DNA of 64,000 nt from positions 1,922,001-1,986,000 of the forward strand of contig BSBM01000036.1 in NCBI GenBank assembly GCA_027924585.1, in the 5' to 3' direction. Positions 44,650-55,660 of this stretch are shown piece after piece; position 1 is the first letter of the stretch, and each line of letters opens with the position of its first letter. A program made the position numbers and the translations under genes. The DNA is from Larix kaempferi. Its lineage: Eukaryota; Streptophyta; Pinopsida; Pinales; Pinaceae. The notes beneath the pieces are model-generated. The model was not told the origin of the DNA. It saw only the letters and a list, made by a program, of their open reading frames with translations, and searched no databases.

Positions 44650-46290
44650 CTATTGCTTGCCATGGCCTTCCCTACCTGCATGAGTTCAACACAGCATAAA
44701 TGAAGTAAAATTGCCATGGAGCTACACAAAACTGCACTTTATATCCGCCACGTCTCTGTTGGATTTTTTGGAGGACGTGCAGGTGAATTAGTTGTTGATC
44801 CTACATCTGGAGGACATGCATACACCCTGTAAACTGCATGCACCACCTTGACTGTAGCTTGATGGAGGAACAAGCCAAGTGGAGTGTTTATAGATTGAGT
44901 TTAGTACATACAGTAGGAAATGTGGAGAATGTCTAGTTTATAATTTAAGCTCTTCATAAGACTCAACTATCTAAGACATGACATCATAATTTCTAGTCCA
45001 CAATTGAGCTACTCCAACTAGACTTTCATAGACAATAGATCCCTGGTGATGAAACAAAGCCAACAATTGTAGAAGAGGTATACGTCTCCAACTGACAAGG
45101 AATTATAAATAAGGAGTGTCATGATAACATAGGGAATTTATGTTGTAGGAAAGAAGTCTCATGATCATGCAATAAGGTCGTCCCAATCCCTTCGTGCACT
45201 GAGCCGCCTCAAGAAGAGGCCAAATAAAGCCTCCAAATTGTTCATTAGCCATAACACAAATAGATGCCAAAAACTTTGATTAAATTTCCTAAAAACAATG
45301 TAGGATTAATTCAATTTCCGCTACATGATTTCGATAATCCCTACTACTCTTGATTGATAGTCCCTACTCCTCTTAGCATGGATTAATAAGACTATAAGAA
45401 CCCTATCTAAAGGAAATCACAAACTCTAATAACCATAAGTTTTAAAATAAAAAATTTGACGATGCAATGAAAGTTCTAAAAAGTAATGGATTCATAATTG
45501 ATAAAATAGTCGTAGAAACATAGCTATAAAGCTAGACAAGTTTTCAAAGGATAAGGGATAAGGGATAACCACATGAAATGACATGATTGTTCCCCTCACA
45601 TCCCATGTCACTTTTTTTGTTCTCTACTTATCTAAAGCAAATTTCAAATAACCCCACTCTCCAACGGAAGTATCTTTCACATCCCACGTCAGTTTTTTTT
45701 CTTTACTGAGAGAACAAATTTCAAACAACTCCACTATCCCATGGAAGTATATTTCAAAACTATTTTTAATGTTAAAAAATTATAATAATGATCCGTAAGA
45801 ACTTTAATAATTCATATATATAAGTTTTATATTTATAAGATGTGAGATATAATGGAAGTATCTTTCAAAACTGTTTTTAATGTAAAATATATTTATAATG
45901 ATGGTGGTAAGAACTTTAATAATTCTCATATATATATATATTAGTTTTATAATAAGATTTAATAATTCACACATATATATGTATTAGTTTTATAATAAGA
46001 TATAAAATATGAAGAGAAGAAAATATAGATATAGATAAAAACCAAAGATATTGAAATATAAAAAACAATTAGATAAAATTCTCAAAAATCTTTCATATTA
46101 AGATAAATTTATGATATTAAGTATTATAATAATTTACATATATATATATATTAGTTTTATAGTAAGATATAAGATATGAAGAGAAGATATATAGAAATAA
46201 AAAAAAAAAAATATTGGAAGATAAAAATAATTGAAATATAAAATTCTAAAAAATATTTCACATTAAAATAAATTTATAGTGATGCTATAT
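44650..46290. other. AT-rich intergenic DNA with degenerate repeats
   Basis: No gene supported. 45590-45755 holds two copies of a ~80 base unit (CATCCCAYGTCASTTTTTT ... CAAATTTCAAAYAACYCCAC). 45740-46270 holds three or four diverged copies of a unit with TATATATATATTAGTTTTAT, then AAGATATAARATATGAAGAG. Confidence 0.6.
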
Positions 46291-46650
46291 TGAGAGAGAG
46301 ATGATGTTTTGGATAAATTGCATCACTTGTGGCATTGGTAACTGCATAGAACATGTTTTTATTTACTCTCCTCTTTATGGTCTTTGGGTCTGTATGACGA
46401 TCATTAGTACTCTTGACATGCAGGAAATGTTACAGCTCGATTTGGAAGGAGATCAGCCTACATCCCGAAGTCATCAAGAAAGTCATTTAGTTAATGAGCA
46501 CTTCAAAGCCTAGCAAAGTGACGAGACTGGGAAAATGATGTTGTATCTATGGTTTATTAGGGGAAACAATCAATATGCCTGGTTGACTTGAGCTAGCATT
46601 GGATGATACTAAACAGTGGAAATGCTTGGTATAATGGGCAAGACTGGTAC

Positions 46651-47094
46651 ACCATCAGACTTCGTCCCGACTTGTCTGGTCACGATTCCTAAACCCGATT
46701 CATGCAACCATTGATGGTTCCGATTTTGAAGAGGGTCTGGGACAATGGACATGCATGGTTGAATTGGATAATGAGGGCATTGTGAATGGCCTCAACATGG
46801 CTCGTGTGTCCAATACTTCAAAGGCTTCCCCAATCACTGATGCGCGGAAGGAAAGTCTAGCTAAGATAGGCCACCATCAAACTTCGACCCGACTTGTCTG
46901 GTCATAATTCCTAAACCCGATTCATGCAACCATTGATGGTTCCGATTTTGAAGAGGGTCCGGGACAATGGACATGCATGGTTGAATTGGATAATGAGGGC
47001 ATTGTGAATGGCCTCAACATGGCTCGTGTGTCCAAGACTTCAAAGGCTTCCCCAATCACTGATGCGCGGAAGGAAAGTCTAGCTAAGATAGGCC
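46651..47094 (+). repeat. 222 bp tandem duplication
   Basis: Two nearly identical copies with a period of exactly 222 bases (ACCATCA at 46651 and 46873), including AACCATTGATGGTTCCGATT and CTTCCCCAATCACTGATGCG. Only a few differences, so it is fairly recent. 222 is 74 codons, and one plus-strand frame crosses the first copy without a stop (phrases DGSDFEEG and ELDNEGIVNGLN), but the second copy has TAA where the first has CGA (near 46910). No protein family recognised. Confidence 0.88.
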
Positions 47095-49330
47095 ACCACA
47101 CTTGCTTCCACTGCCCTCCTCAAATTGTCCATTGTGTGGCAACGGTATTGGTATGATGAGTTCCCATCTTGCGGAGGACGACCTAAGAATCATCTTTGAG
47201 ATGCAGCCATGCAATTCAGAATGGAGTAGATGGAGAAGATGCAACGGGTCATGTTTGACATCTACATGCAATGCCCCATCGTGGATTTGGTCTCCTCAAG
47301 TGCTAACCTAAATGTCATCATTCCCTCAGGCCAGGAAATGTAACCAGTCAAGAAGAACTAGACACACGACATATAACCTAGGCAAGGTGCTTGTTTTCAG
47401 TTTACTAGTGGTCCTAGCTTGCAATTTATTTTACTTAGAAGTAGTTAGTCTCTTATCTCTTTTTGTTAGTTTTGTCAAACTGGCCTCTGTTTTATTTTTC
47501 CCTATAAGGGGGAGACATATTTTGAACTTGATTTGGATATGGGATTATTTCCAATTCTGGCATCCCAAATCCAAGATGTTTGTTCATTTTGTACGTAATT
47601 TTTTCAGGTAATACAAACTATAACATACAAAAAAAATAGGGTAAACTTTTAGCCATGATTATAGAGCCTAACCCCAAGGGGATCATGAGAGTCGAATCCA
47701 CGGCCTCACCAACTTTGGGGGGAGATATTTCATGTTTGGCTCATGACTGCTTGGGGTGACCCTCAGGGATCAATGTTATATATATCCTATTTTATTAGTT
47801 GTGTATAAAATTAAAAGTGCACTAACTTTACATGGGATACTTATAGACATTACCTTGGGCATACATTACAATCTCTTCAATACTGGGTTGTAAAATGTAC
47901 TTTGTTTCTCTTAGTGCAATCATAATCAGTCAAATTAAATTGTTCAATGAATTTGGTGTCCATTGTATGCAATTTAATAATGTTTTTAACTTGTTTTCTC
48001 TCTTTATAAAGTTCTTATGATGATAAATTTGGTGACAAGGCGTAATTGTTTTTTTCAAAACTTATTTTAGTGTTTGGTTTGGTGATGATTATTAACACAT
48101 ACAACATTAACACAAGTACCAAACCATTGTCTTGTAGAATGACTTGCTTTGGAGTTGTTTGAGTTATCCTATGAGGTCGAACTTGCCGCAAAGGAACACC
48201 TATCCCCAACATGGAGGTGATCGATGATCCAACTTAGGCTAGGCCCTTATCATGCCTTGTTTCTCATTAGCTTTGAATTTTAAGAATATTTGCTGGTGAT
48301 GCCCATGTTCCTCATAGTTCGACCACCTAGCAAATCCCCATCAACACTAAACTTTCTTGTGATAACATCAAAAACCTTATATTAATCATCATTTGAACCA
48401 ATTGACATCTGCTAAAGCTTGTAGTATCCTTTTTATTTCTTTGAAGTGTGATAGTAAAGCACATATTTTCTCTTCTCTATATATTTATGTGTACACATGC
48501 ATACCCTCATCCTTGCCAAAGGGTCAGCAATAGAGTGAGGGTATTTATGTGCACACTCTAATCCACTCCATTGAGGTGAGGGTGTACATTTCATGTGTGC
48601 AAATGTAGACCCTTACTACACAATGTCCTCAATGTGAAATGCACACTCTCAACATCCTTGATATGAAATGCACACCTTCAAATGGTGAGTGGTTGGGTGT
48701 TGAGGGTGTACAATTCTACATGTAAATGCACATCCTCATACCCTTGTGTTAGGGCCCCACCACCCACCCTACTAAGGGGGTGCTTAGGGGTGTCAGGGAT
48801 ATACATTTCATGCCATCCACCCTCTTGGGGGGCATCTAAGTCATGCATTTTAATGTCTCCTGTCCTATCAAGGGAGTGGCAAGGACATGCATATCACATC
48901 ACCCACCCTCTTAGAGTGGCATCAAGAACAATCATTCCATGCTAGTGATTGTGCACTACCACCCACCTTTGAGTGCATTTACGTGCACAAATGTGCACCT
49001 TTAATGTCCCCTTCGTATGCATGTACGTGCAAAAATATGCATCCTTAACATCCCACCAATCACTATCCATGAGATGGAAGTGTGAAATTTCACATTAAGA
49101 AGGATTGAGGGTATGTATTCACGTGAACACCAAGGGTGAGAGTGAGAGTGAGTAATGGATGACTAAAGAAATGCACACCCTCCACCCACCACTCACACTC
49201 ACAATGCACTTCATATTAAGAATAAGGATAGACATTGTTTCAAATAAAATGTGAGAAAATGAATAGTAAAGAATATCCCTAAAGTGAAATGCACACCTTC
49301 ACTCAAACCTTCCGTCACCCTCCCCTTTTT
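47095..49330. other. Intergenic, no gene seen
   Basis: A 99-codon hydrophobic ORF at 47312-47611 has no recognised domain. At 47503-47516 TATAAGGGGGAGAC resembles a purine tract, but no LTR pair was found around it. 48490-49200 is rich in interspersed GTGCACACC/CACCCTCA phrases of low complexity. Confidence 0.5.
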
Positions 49331-49332
49331 CG

Positions 49333-49526
49333 AAAATTAGAAAAAATGAAATTTTACTTTATGTTTTCTTATAACACATATTTCTCTTTTATTTATAAGA
49401 TTAATAAATAGTTTGTTCTTACCCCTTCAAAAATTAGAAAAAATTAAATTTTACTTTATGTTTACTTATAACACATATTTCTCTTTTATTTATAAGATTA
49501 ATAAATATTTTGTTCTTATCCGATTC
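49333..49526. repeat. 97 bp tandem duplication
   Basis: AAAATTAGAAAAAATGAAAT at 49333 recurs at 49430 with the following TTTACTTTATG and ATTTATAAGATTAATAAATA nearly unchanged. It lies about 330 bases upstream of the transporter start codon. Confidence 0.85.
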
Positions 49527-49853
49527 TCTCTTTTAATTTTTAGTTATTTAAAAGAGATTAATAAATGTTCTGATCATATCCGATCGAGCATGATTGTCCC
49601 GACAGTGAAATCTCCGTGATTGTGTTCCGTCTTACCTTAGCAGTCCTCCAAAGGGCCCCAATCCTTAGTAGATTGACCCACACCGAACAAATACAAATTT
49701 GGGAATTTCTGAATTTGCACAATACAAATGCAACTCTCTCATACCTTTTAAGGTATCACTCCAATCTGAGCCTGGCCCCATCATCTCCAATCTGAGCCTG
49801 GCCCCTTGCGTGAAATCGGCCTCGATATTGCTACTTTGCCGTGTAATCTGAGT

Positions 49854-51202
49854 ATGGGAGTGGATGAAGAAGTGGCATTGCTGGGAGGCAGTGCAGGGAG
49901 GAGAGGCAGCGCTTCTGTGTCACAAACATTTGGAAATATAATAGTATCCATCGTGGGCACGGGCGTTCTAGGACTGCCCTACGCTTACAAGCTCAGCGGA
50001 TGGGCACCAGCTTCAGCAGCCATACTTCTCTCTGCCCTCTTCACATATTACTGTATGATGCTTCTGGTATGACATGGCATCGAACCTCTTTGCATCAATC
50101 ATCTCCATGAATTTCTTAAGCTGAATTTTCTTTTTCATTTTTTTGTTTGGCTGTTGGGCAGGTTAGCTGCAGGAAAAAGCTAAAGCAGATGGGGAATTTT
50201 GACGTTTCCAGTTATGGCGATATTGGAGGGGAGGCCTATGGAAAAGTAGGTCGATATGCTGCAGAGACAATGGTAATCATATGTCAGTGCGGAGGATGTG
50301 TGGCATACATGGTGTTCATAGCTCAAAACTTATCCTCCATCTTCACAGGATCAATTGATAAATACCCATTAATTATATATCTTCTGATTCCCATAGAAAT
50401 TGCACTGTCATGGATCCGTTCCTTGTCATCACTTGCCCCTCTCAGCATTTTGGCCGATGCCTGCAATGTTTTGGCCATGGCCATGGTCATCAAGGATGAT
50501 TTTCAGAGCTTTAGAGGATGGAATGAAGTCTCGGCCTTCACTGAGTGGAGAGGTTTGCTCTTTGCTGCGGGAGTTGCAGTGTTTTCTTATGAGGGATTCA
50601 GCATGACTCTTCCTCTGGAATCCTCAATGAGGAAGCCCGAGGAGTTTGGGAGGGTGCTGGGCCTGTCGTTTCTCGTCCTCAGTACCGTCTACACAGGCTT
50701 TGGGTTCAGTGGATATGCTGCATATGGCAGCAAGACTCTGGAAATCATAACGTTGAATCTGCCAAATGACTGGTGTACCGTTGGTGTGAAGGTAGGGCTA
50801 TGCATTGCCCTTGCTTTGACATATCCTGTGATGATGCATCCTGTACATGAAATGTTTAATGACAAGCTCGTGGCCACAAGTTGGTTTCAGAAGCTCTGTC
50901 TCTCGTCCCAGCTAATGGAAAAATTGGTAATATATTCTCTTCGTGGGAGCAGTGTTGTTTTGCTTGCTATTGTGGCTTCCTCTGTACCAGGTTTTGCTGT
51001 TTTTATTTCCTTGGTGGGAAGTACAGTTAGTGCAATGCTTGCATTTGTTTTCCCCACGTTATTTCACATGAAGATTCTGAGTGGCTGTTTAAGTTTCTCT
51101 TCCAGAGCTCTGGACATCCTTATTCTTTGCTCTGGCATAGCCTTTGCTCTTTATGGATCCTTCACAGCTTTCAATAATGTTTTTGGACTCCCAGACACTT
51201 GA
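49854..51202 (+). CDS. AVT3-like vacuolar amino acid transporter, two exons
   Basis: Exon 1 is 49854-50066 and exon 2 is 50162-51202, split by a 95 base intron with GT at 50067 and AG at 50160-50161. Joined they give about 417 residues, usual for this family. It belongs to the Aa_trans (AAAP) family: the first helix carries GNIIVSIVGTGVLGLPYAYK, typical of AVT3-type proteins, and the junction CMMLL/VSCRKKL also matches them. Around ten or eleven hydrophobic segments span the rest. Arabidopsis AVT3 proteins export neutral amino acids from the vacuole; transfer of that role here is inference. I chose ATG 49854 (MGVDEEVALL) because the open frame upstream has only TTG. A 25 base tandem duplication (CCAATCTGAGCCTGGCCCC) sits at 49757-49806, in the presumed 5' UTR or promoter. 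No frameshift or missing helix is visible, so it is the only host gene here likely to work. Confidence 0.9.
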
Positions 51203-51540
51203 CGATTTGTAATTTCGTAGCAAGGTGTGTTACTCACAGAGCTGCTGATTATTTATGTTTCATTTTTTCAAAATATATAGAGATTCCTTATAATGGGTTA
51301 TCTAATCTCTCTTTGCCAATGAGCAAAGCTGGCATTTGAGATGGGAGACCCCATGTTGATGTTGATATGATAGCATCATCCCTCACTCCAGTACTAACAT
51401 TCATTTTTGGGCAGTTTTAGGATGATCACTATTCACTCTGTCACAGAGTTTAACTGTAGTGTGGGGGTGGTGTGTACATCTTTGGATCTAAAGCATCTTA
51501 AATTCAGTGGCATACACACGACCCAACGCCGCATTTAATG
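51203..51540. other. 3' flank of the transporter gene
   Basis: Presumed 3' UTR and downstream sequence. I see no canonical AATAAA close to the stop codon and no other feature. Confidence 0.4.
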
Positions 51541-51549
51541 CTGTGCAGC

Positions 51550-52570
51550 AGGGTGGATAATGCTTGCCCAGTTACAGTGTCATGACTTGTGGGCCATTTC
51601 GATTTGTAGTTATAATCTAAGAGATGTGTACTATACTATCTTACTGCAATCTCATATTCTTATAATGAGATTTCATTCCACATTAATATTTTCCTTGTTA
51701 TTCTTGCAATTCTTGCAGACACAGTATATACCAATGGTGTCATGACTTGTGGGCCATCTTTGACATGTGGTTGTAATCTATGTGACCTGTACATTACTAT
51801 CTTACTGCAATGTCATATTCTTACAGTGAGATGCCATTCCATATTAATATTATACTTTCTTCTTGCATACACATTATATACAACTGGTGTCATGATTTGT
51901 GGGACATCTTTGGCTTGTGGTTGTAATTTATGTAATGTCTACAATGCTATCTTATTGCAATGACATATTCCTATGATAAGATTTCATTCCACATTATTAT
52001 TCTTCTTCCTTTATTGCAATGACATATTCCTATGATAAGATTTCATTCCACATTATTATTCTTCTTCCTTTTCCCACTTGCAGACACATTATATTCAAGT
52101 AATCGTATTAAATTGCAGTGAGAAATATAGCAGATGTAGTCTTTCTTGCAGACACATTATACACAAATAATTATATTAAAGTAAAAGTGAGAAATATAGT
52201 AGAGGTAGTGGATTGTGGGCCATCTTTGGTTTGTGGTTGTAATCTATCTGGCGTCTACAACACTGTCTTATTGTAATGACATATTCTTATGACGAGATTT
52301 CATCTACAACACTGTCTTATTGCAATGAAATATTCCTATGACGAGATTTCATTCCACATTAATAATCTCCTTCCCTCTCCTTCTGGTAGAACACATATAC
52401 AAATAATCATCTTAAAGTGCAGTGAGAAATATTGCAGAGGTAGTTCTTCTTGCAGACACATTATATACAAGTAATTATATAAAATGCAGTGAGAAATATA
52501 GCAGAGGTGGTCTTTCTTGCAGACACATTATATAAGTAATCATATTTAAGTGCAGTCAGAAATATAGCAT
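51550..52570. repeat. Degenerate ~145 bp tandem repeats
   Basis: Units share GTCATGACTTGTGGGCCATC, then GGTTGTAATCTATGTGACCT, TCTTACTGCAATGTCATATT and GAGATTTCATTCCACATTA. At least five partial copies run from 51575 to 52360. A shorter unit, TTCTTGCAGACACATTATAT with AAGTGCAGTGAGAAATATAGC, is repeated four or five times in 52075-52570. ORFs of 61-73 codons come from the repeats. Confidence 0.8.
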
Positions 52571-52906
52571 AGGTAGTCTCTCTGTGCTACAAGACAATCA
52601 GTTCTGCAATTATGCATAATTTCATCCAATTACAATTTGTGCAGTTGGGTATAAGATTCCACATTTGTTTGGATACAACTCATAGTCCATGTTTATCGAT
52701 TCAATTATACTCTACAGTTGTATGTTCACCTTACCTATAAATATCTATTCTGCACAGTTATTGAGCATTCTTTATATGTTTTTACAATTTAGCTATGTTG
52801 CACTGGCTTTGGGGATGAGGGAACGGCGGGGACGGGGGGACGAGTCCCCGGGATGGCTAGAGCACACCCCCAATTTTTCAAGGGACGGCAGGTTGGGGAC
52901 AGCAAT

Positions 52907-52937
<31 letters not shown>

Positions 52938-53364
52938 ACTTTAAAAAGTTAGAATTCACCATATACATTTGTAGTTGTTTGTAAGCACAAGAGTCTATAC
53001 TATATAGTATTATGAACATCTCTTACACTTGCTAGTCTTGAAAAAGCTCAGGAAAATAAGAAAAGGGCTGAGTGACATTCCATTATTGGCACTTGAACAT
53101 GAACAAAATGCAGTTTAACTTTAAGAAATTTAACTTTAACTATTTTCAATGTGCATTAAGGTCTATGAAGGGATTATGAGAAGAATGCTTGTCTCTATAA
53201 CAACATTTCTTCCTTATGTTTCTTGTTTATGATGATTAGGTTAAAAAACATTCCCTTGTCAGCAGGTTCTGTAGATTTTTACAATTGTGTTGAAAACCAC
53301 TACAAAACACTTTGGGATATACATGTTTGCATTCTGTAAAAATATTAGATTCATATTTTAGATT

Positions 53365-53381
53365 AAGAAGGATATTGAATA
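53365..53381 (+). repeat. LINE target duplication, left copy
   Basis: AAGAAGGATATTGAATA, repeated at 54968-54984 just after the LINE A tail. The length of 17 bases is typical of target-primed reverse transcription; the exact edge is blurred by the A run. Confidence 0.88.
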
Positions 53382-53782
53382 CAGGGGCGGCAGGTGCGGG
53401 GGGGGTAATCTTTGACCCCGGAGGAAATAAAGTAGCAGATTTCTCCTGGGGACTGGGTACCAGCACCAACAATCAAGCAGAGTGGTTAGCTTTGTATTAC
53501 TCCCTTAAAAAAGCGGTCGCTCTCAACATGAAACGCTTACAGGTTTTTGGGGATTCCAGACATGTTATTCAAGCTATGCGCATCGGCAATCCTCATAACA
53601 AAGATAAAAGCCTAAGGATCCAGAAAAGAATTAAGTGCCTAGCTTTCCCAAAGGATACCATCTTCTACCATGTGCTAAGAGAGCACAATTTCATAGCGGA
53701 CAAATTAGCTAATGCCGGAGTCAAACTTGAAATGGGGCAAGTATTTATTAATAAGGTCTTAACACATCATTATCTACCCTAA
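53382..53782 (+). pseudogene. LINE ORF2 C-terminus: RNase H domain
   Basis: About 133 codons in frame with the truncated 5' end. Plant RVT_3-type RNase H motifs are visible: GAAGAGGVIFDPGG at the first strand, STNNQAEWLAL with the catalytic Glu, QVFGDSRHVIQAM with the second Asp, and REHNFIADKLAN near the end with the last Asp. The first catalytic Asp lies upstream of the truncation and is missing, so it is not an active enzyme. The frame stops at TAA 53780-53782, which overlaps the next ATG as TAATG. The open frame extends left to 53312 into the flanking sequence, which is coincidental. Confidence 0.8.
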
Positions 53783-54441
53783 TGAGGGCAAGGTCAAGGA
53801 AGCAAATTTTTTGGATCAAACATAGGCTTAATAGCCTCCCTCACCATTACGATCTCGGCTATGATTGTTTTCACCAAAATCAAGACTCAGCTTGGCTGTC
53901 ACCTGTCACTCCACGTGCTTTTCCCGTGGCTTGCACAGCACTCACGCTCGAGCATTTAATCACCCAGGCATCCATCGGTTGTATAGCATTCAGCATGGAA
54001 GGAGCGCCATACCCTGCTCTCGGCCCGGCTCTGCAGAGCCTCTGCATTTCCCAAGACTCCACGGTGTCGTTCTCAGAAGGTTCTCTCTCGCCTGGCTGCG
54101 ATATGGAGGGCGTCAGGCAGGCTATTGTAACGCTGAGTCGGCTCACCTCAGACATTAAGGTATACCTTACCAGAACCTATTCAGCAGTTTGCAATATTGT
54201 GAAGAAAATTGATGATTTAGCCGTGGAAGACAAGTATGTCCACTCCAGGCTCTCTTGCTTGGAATCGCGAATGGAGGACATTGACAGAAACATAATAGAG
54301 CTACTGGGGAAAGTTGACAGTGTCAAAGCAGACCTCTCCACCTTCGTCTACAAAACGCAGTGTAGCTGTGTGCAGGAGGCCCCAACAGTCAATCAGGGCA
54401 TGTTTGAAGCGGCTTCAGTCCAATACCAGAATTTCGGATGA
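53782..54441 (+). CDS. 219-codon ORF downstream of LINE RNase H, function unknown
   Basis: Starts at the ATG of TAATG, overlapping the RNase H stop by one base, and stays open for 219 codons, long for chance. The first third is basic and His/Leu-rich (RARSRKQIFWIKHRLNSLPH), the middle Ser/Pro/Ala-rich, and the last third (about residues 115-195) has heptad-like spacing consistent with a coiled coil (KYVHSRLSCLESRMEDIDRN). No domain recognised. Its position after ORF2 inside the LINE is unusual. It may be a third ORF translated by stop-restart, a frameshifted C-terminal extension of ORF2, or captured host sequence. There is no intron sign. Confidence 0.5.
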   Translation: MRARSRKQIFWIKHRLNSLPHHYDLGYDCFHQNQDSAWLSPVTPRAFPVACTALTLEHLITQASIGCIAFSMEGAPYPALGPALQSLCISQDSTVSFSEGSLSPGCDMEGVRQAIVTLSRLTSDIKVYLTRTYSAVCNIVKKIDDLAVEDKYVHSRLSCLESRMEDIDRNIIELLGKVDSVKADLSTFVYKTQCSCVQEAPTVNQGMFEAASVQYQNFG

Positions 54442-54499
54442 AGGCAGTCTTCTGTGTGCAGGTTCCTACAGATGTTTACTTGAATGTTTTTTTGCCTTA

Positions 54500-54915
54500 A
54501 GTTATGCAAACAATATGTAAGGGTTTATCCCACTAGCAAAAATAGAGTTTATAGGAAATCTGACAGCATAGAACTTCGGGGGAAAAACTCTATAAGCCTC
54601 TGTAATTTTCTCTCTACTGATACAGAGTGCTGGATTTTGTCTTTTATGTACTGAATCTGACAGCATAGAACTTCGGGGGAAAAACTCTATAAGCCTCTGT
54701 AATTTTCTCTCTACTGATACAGAGTGCTGGATTTTGTCTTTTATGTACTAAATGGATTTTGTCTTTTATGTACTGAAGGGTTTATCCCACTAGCAAAAAT
54801 AGAGTTTATAGGAAATCTGACAGCATAGAACTTCGGGGGAAAAACTCTATAAGCCTCTGTAATTTTCTCTCTACTGATACAGAGTGCTGGATTTTGTCTT
54901 TTATGTACTGAATGG
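54500..54915 (+). repeat. Tandem repeats in the LINE 3' UTR
   Basis: Three copies of a unit with TCTGACAGCATAGAACTTCG, AAAAACTCTATAAGCCTCTG and CAGAGTGCTGGATTTTGTC (starting about 54557, 54655 and 54818). Two of them also include the preceding GGGTTTATCCCACTAGCAAA. ORFs on the minus strand here are artefacts. Confidence 0.9.
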
Positions 54916-55660
54916 CTGTGCACAGCCTTTGTCAATACAATCTATTACCTGTTTCTATTTTAAAAAAAAGAAGGATATTGAATAGGAATTTATTCAAATG
55001 TTTAGTACCCAATTTAAGTCTTTACTATCCATTCATTTTCACAATGCTTGAGGTTGGTATGGCGGAAAAGTTGGACTTGAATAACTACTGGACACCTATG
55101 TACAATATGTAAAAGCTAAGATGACCCAAAAAATGAGAAGGACGACAACAATACCCAGAAGGATCAGACCTTTGAGTTGTTTCATTTCTTACTTTGTTGA
55201 CATGGAGGCTTTGCTGCTTGTAATGATGTTGGTAAAAAAACAACAGTTAAATCACCAAAAACCCAAATCAAAATCCATCATACAAAACACATTTTGAGCT
55301 GCAACTTGTATAAATTCAAATTTAGATTTAAAATAATATGAAAAATATGGATCGGATAAATGATCATATTGTCCAATCATCAATATCCATTGTCAAAATT
55401 GAAGACATGATCCAGAACATCTTCAAAATATGCTTAGGACATCTTTGAAATTTACTTAGAATGTCTAAAAAATCTGTCCAGAAGTCCCTAAAATTTGTTG
55501 GGGACGTTTTGGGTACGGCCAACTAGTCCCCAAATCCCCGATGAAGTCCCCAACAAATTGGGGAAGTTTCCTAGGGGTCCCCAAGTCCCCGAAACATGGG
55601 GAAGACGGGTACGGGGCATTTTTTTGGGGGGACAGGTCCCCGTGTAACATAGCAATTTAG

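Larger units (their letters stand above)
53382..54967 (+). mobile_element. 5'-truncated LINE nested in the hAT-like element
   Basis: A 1586 bp insert between 17 bp duplications, ending in a short A run (TTTTAAAAAAA). It starts in the middle of an RNase H domain, as expected for 5' truncation, continues into a second ORF, then has a 3' UTR with a repeated ~100-240 base unit. Plant L1-clade LINEs with a C-terminal RNase H are the likely source. It is not autonomous. Both ORFs are open, suggesting recent insertion or a young family. Confidence 0.85.
52793..55652. mobile_element. hAT-like DNA transposon, non-autonomous
   Basis: Flanked by the 8 bp direct repeat CAATTTAG (52785-52792 and 55653-55660). 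The ends are short inverted repeats, CTATGTTGCAC and GTGTAACATAG (10 of 11 pair), each followed inward by G-rich subterminal sequence with repeated GGGGAC/GTCCCC (52813-52885 and 55490-55640). An 8 bp duplication with short inverted ends and subterminal repeats fits the hAT superfamily, although the terminal bases are not the classical CAGGG. Without the LINE nested at 53382-54967 the element would be about 1.26 kb, and I see no transposase, so it needs a helper. Orientation is not determinable. Confidence 0.75.

Noticed and set aside
47503-47516. Possible purine tract of another LTR element (TATAAGGGGGAGAC)
   Set aside because: No TG...CA repeat pair, primer site or pol remnant could be found around it.
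53312-53381. Upstream extension of the RNase H ORF as part of a host gene
   Set aside because: The 17 bp direct repeat and the A tail place the LINE boundary at 53381/53382, so the extra codons belong to the target DNA.
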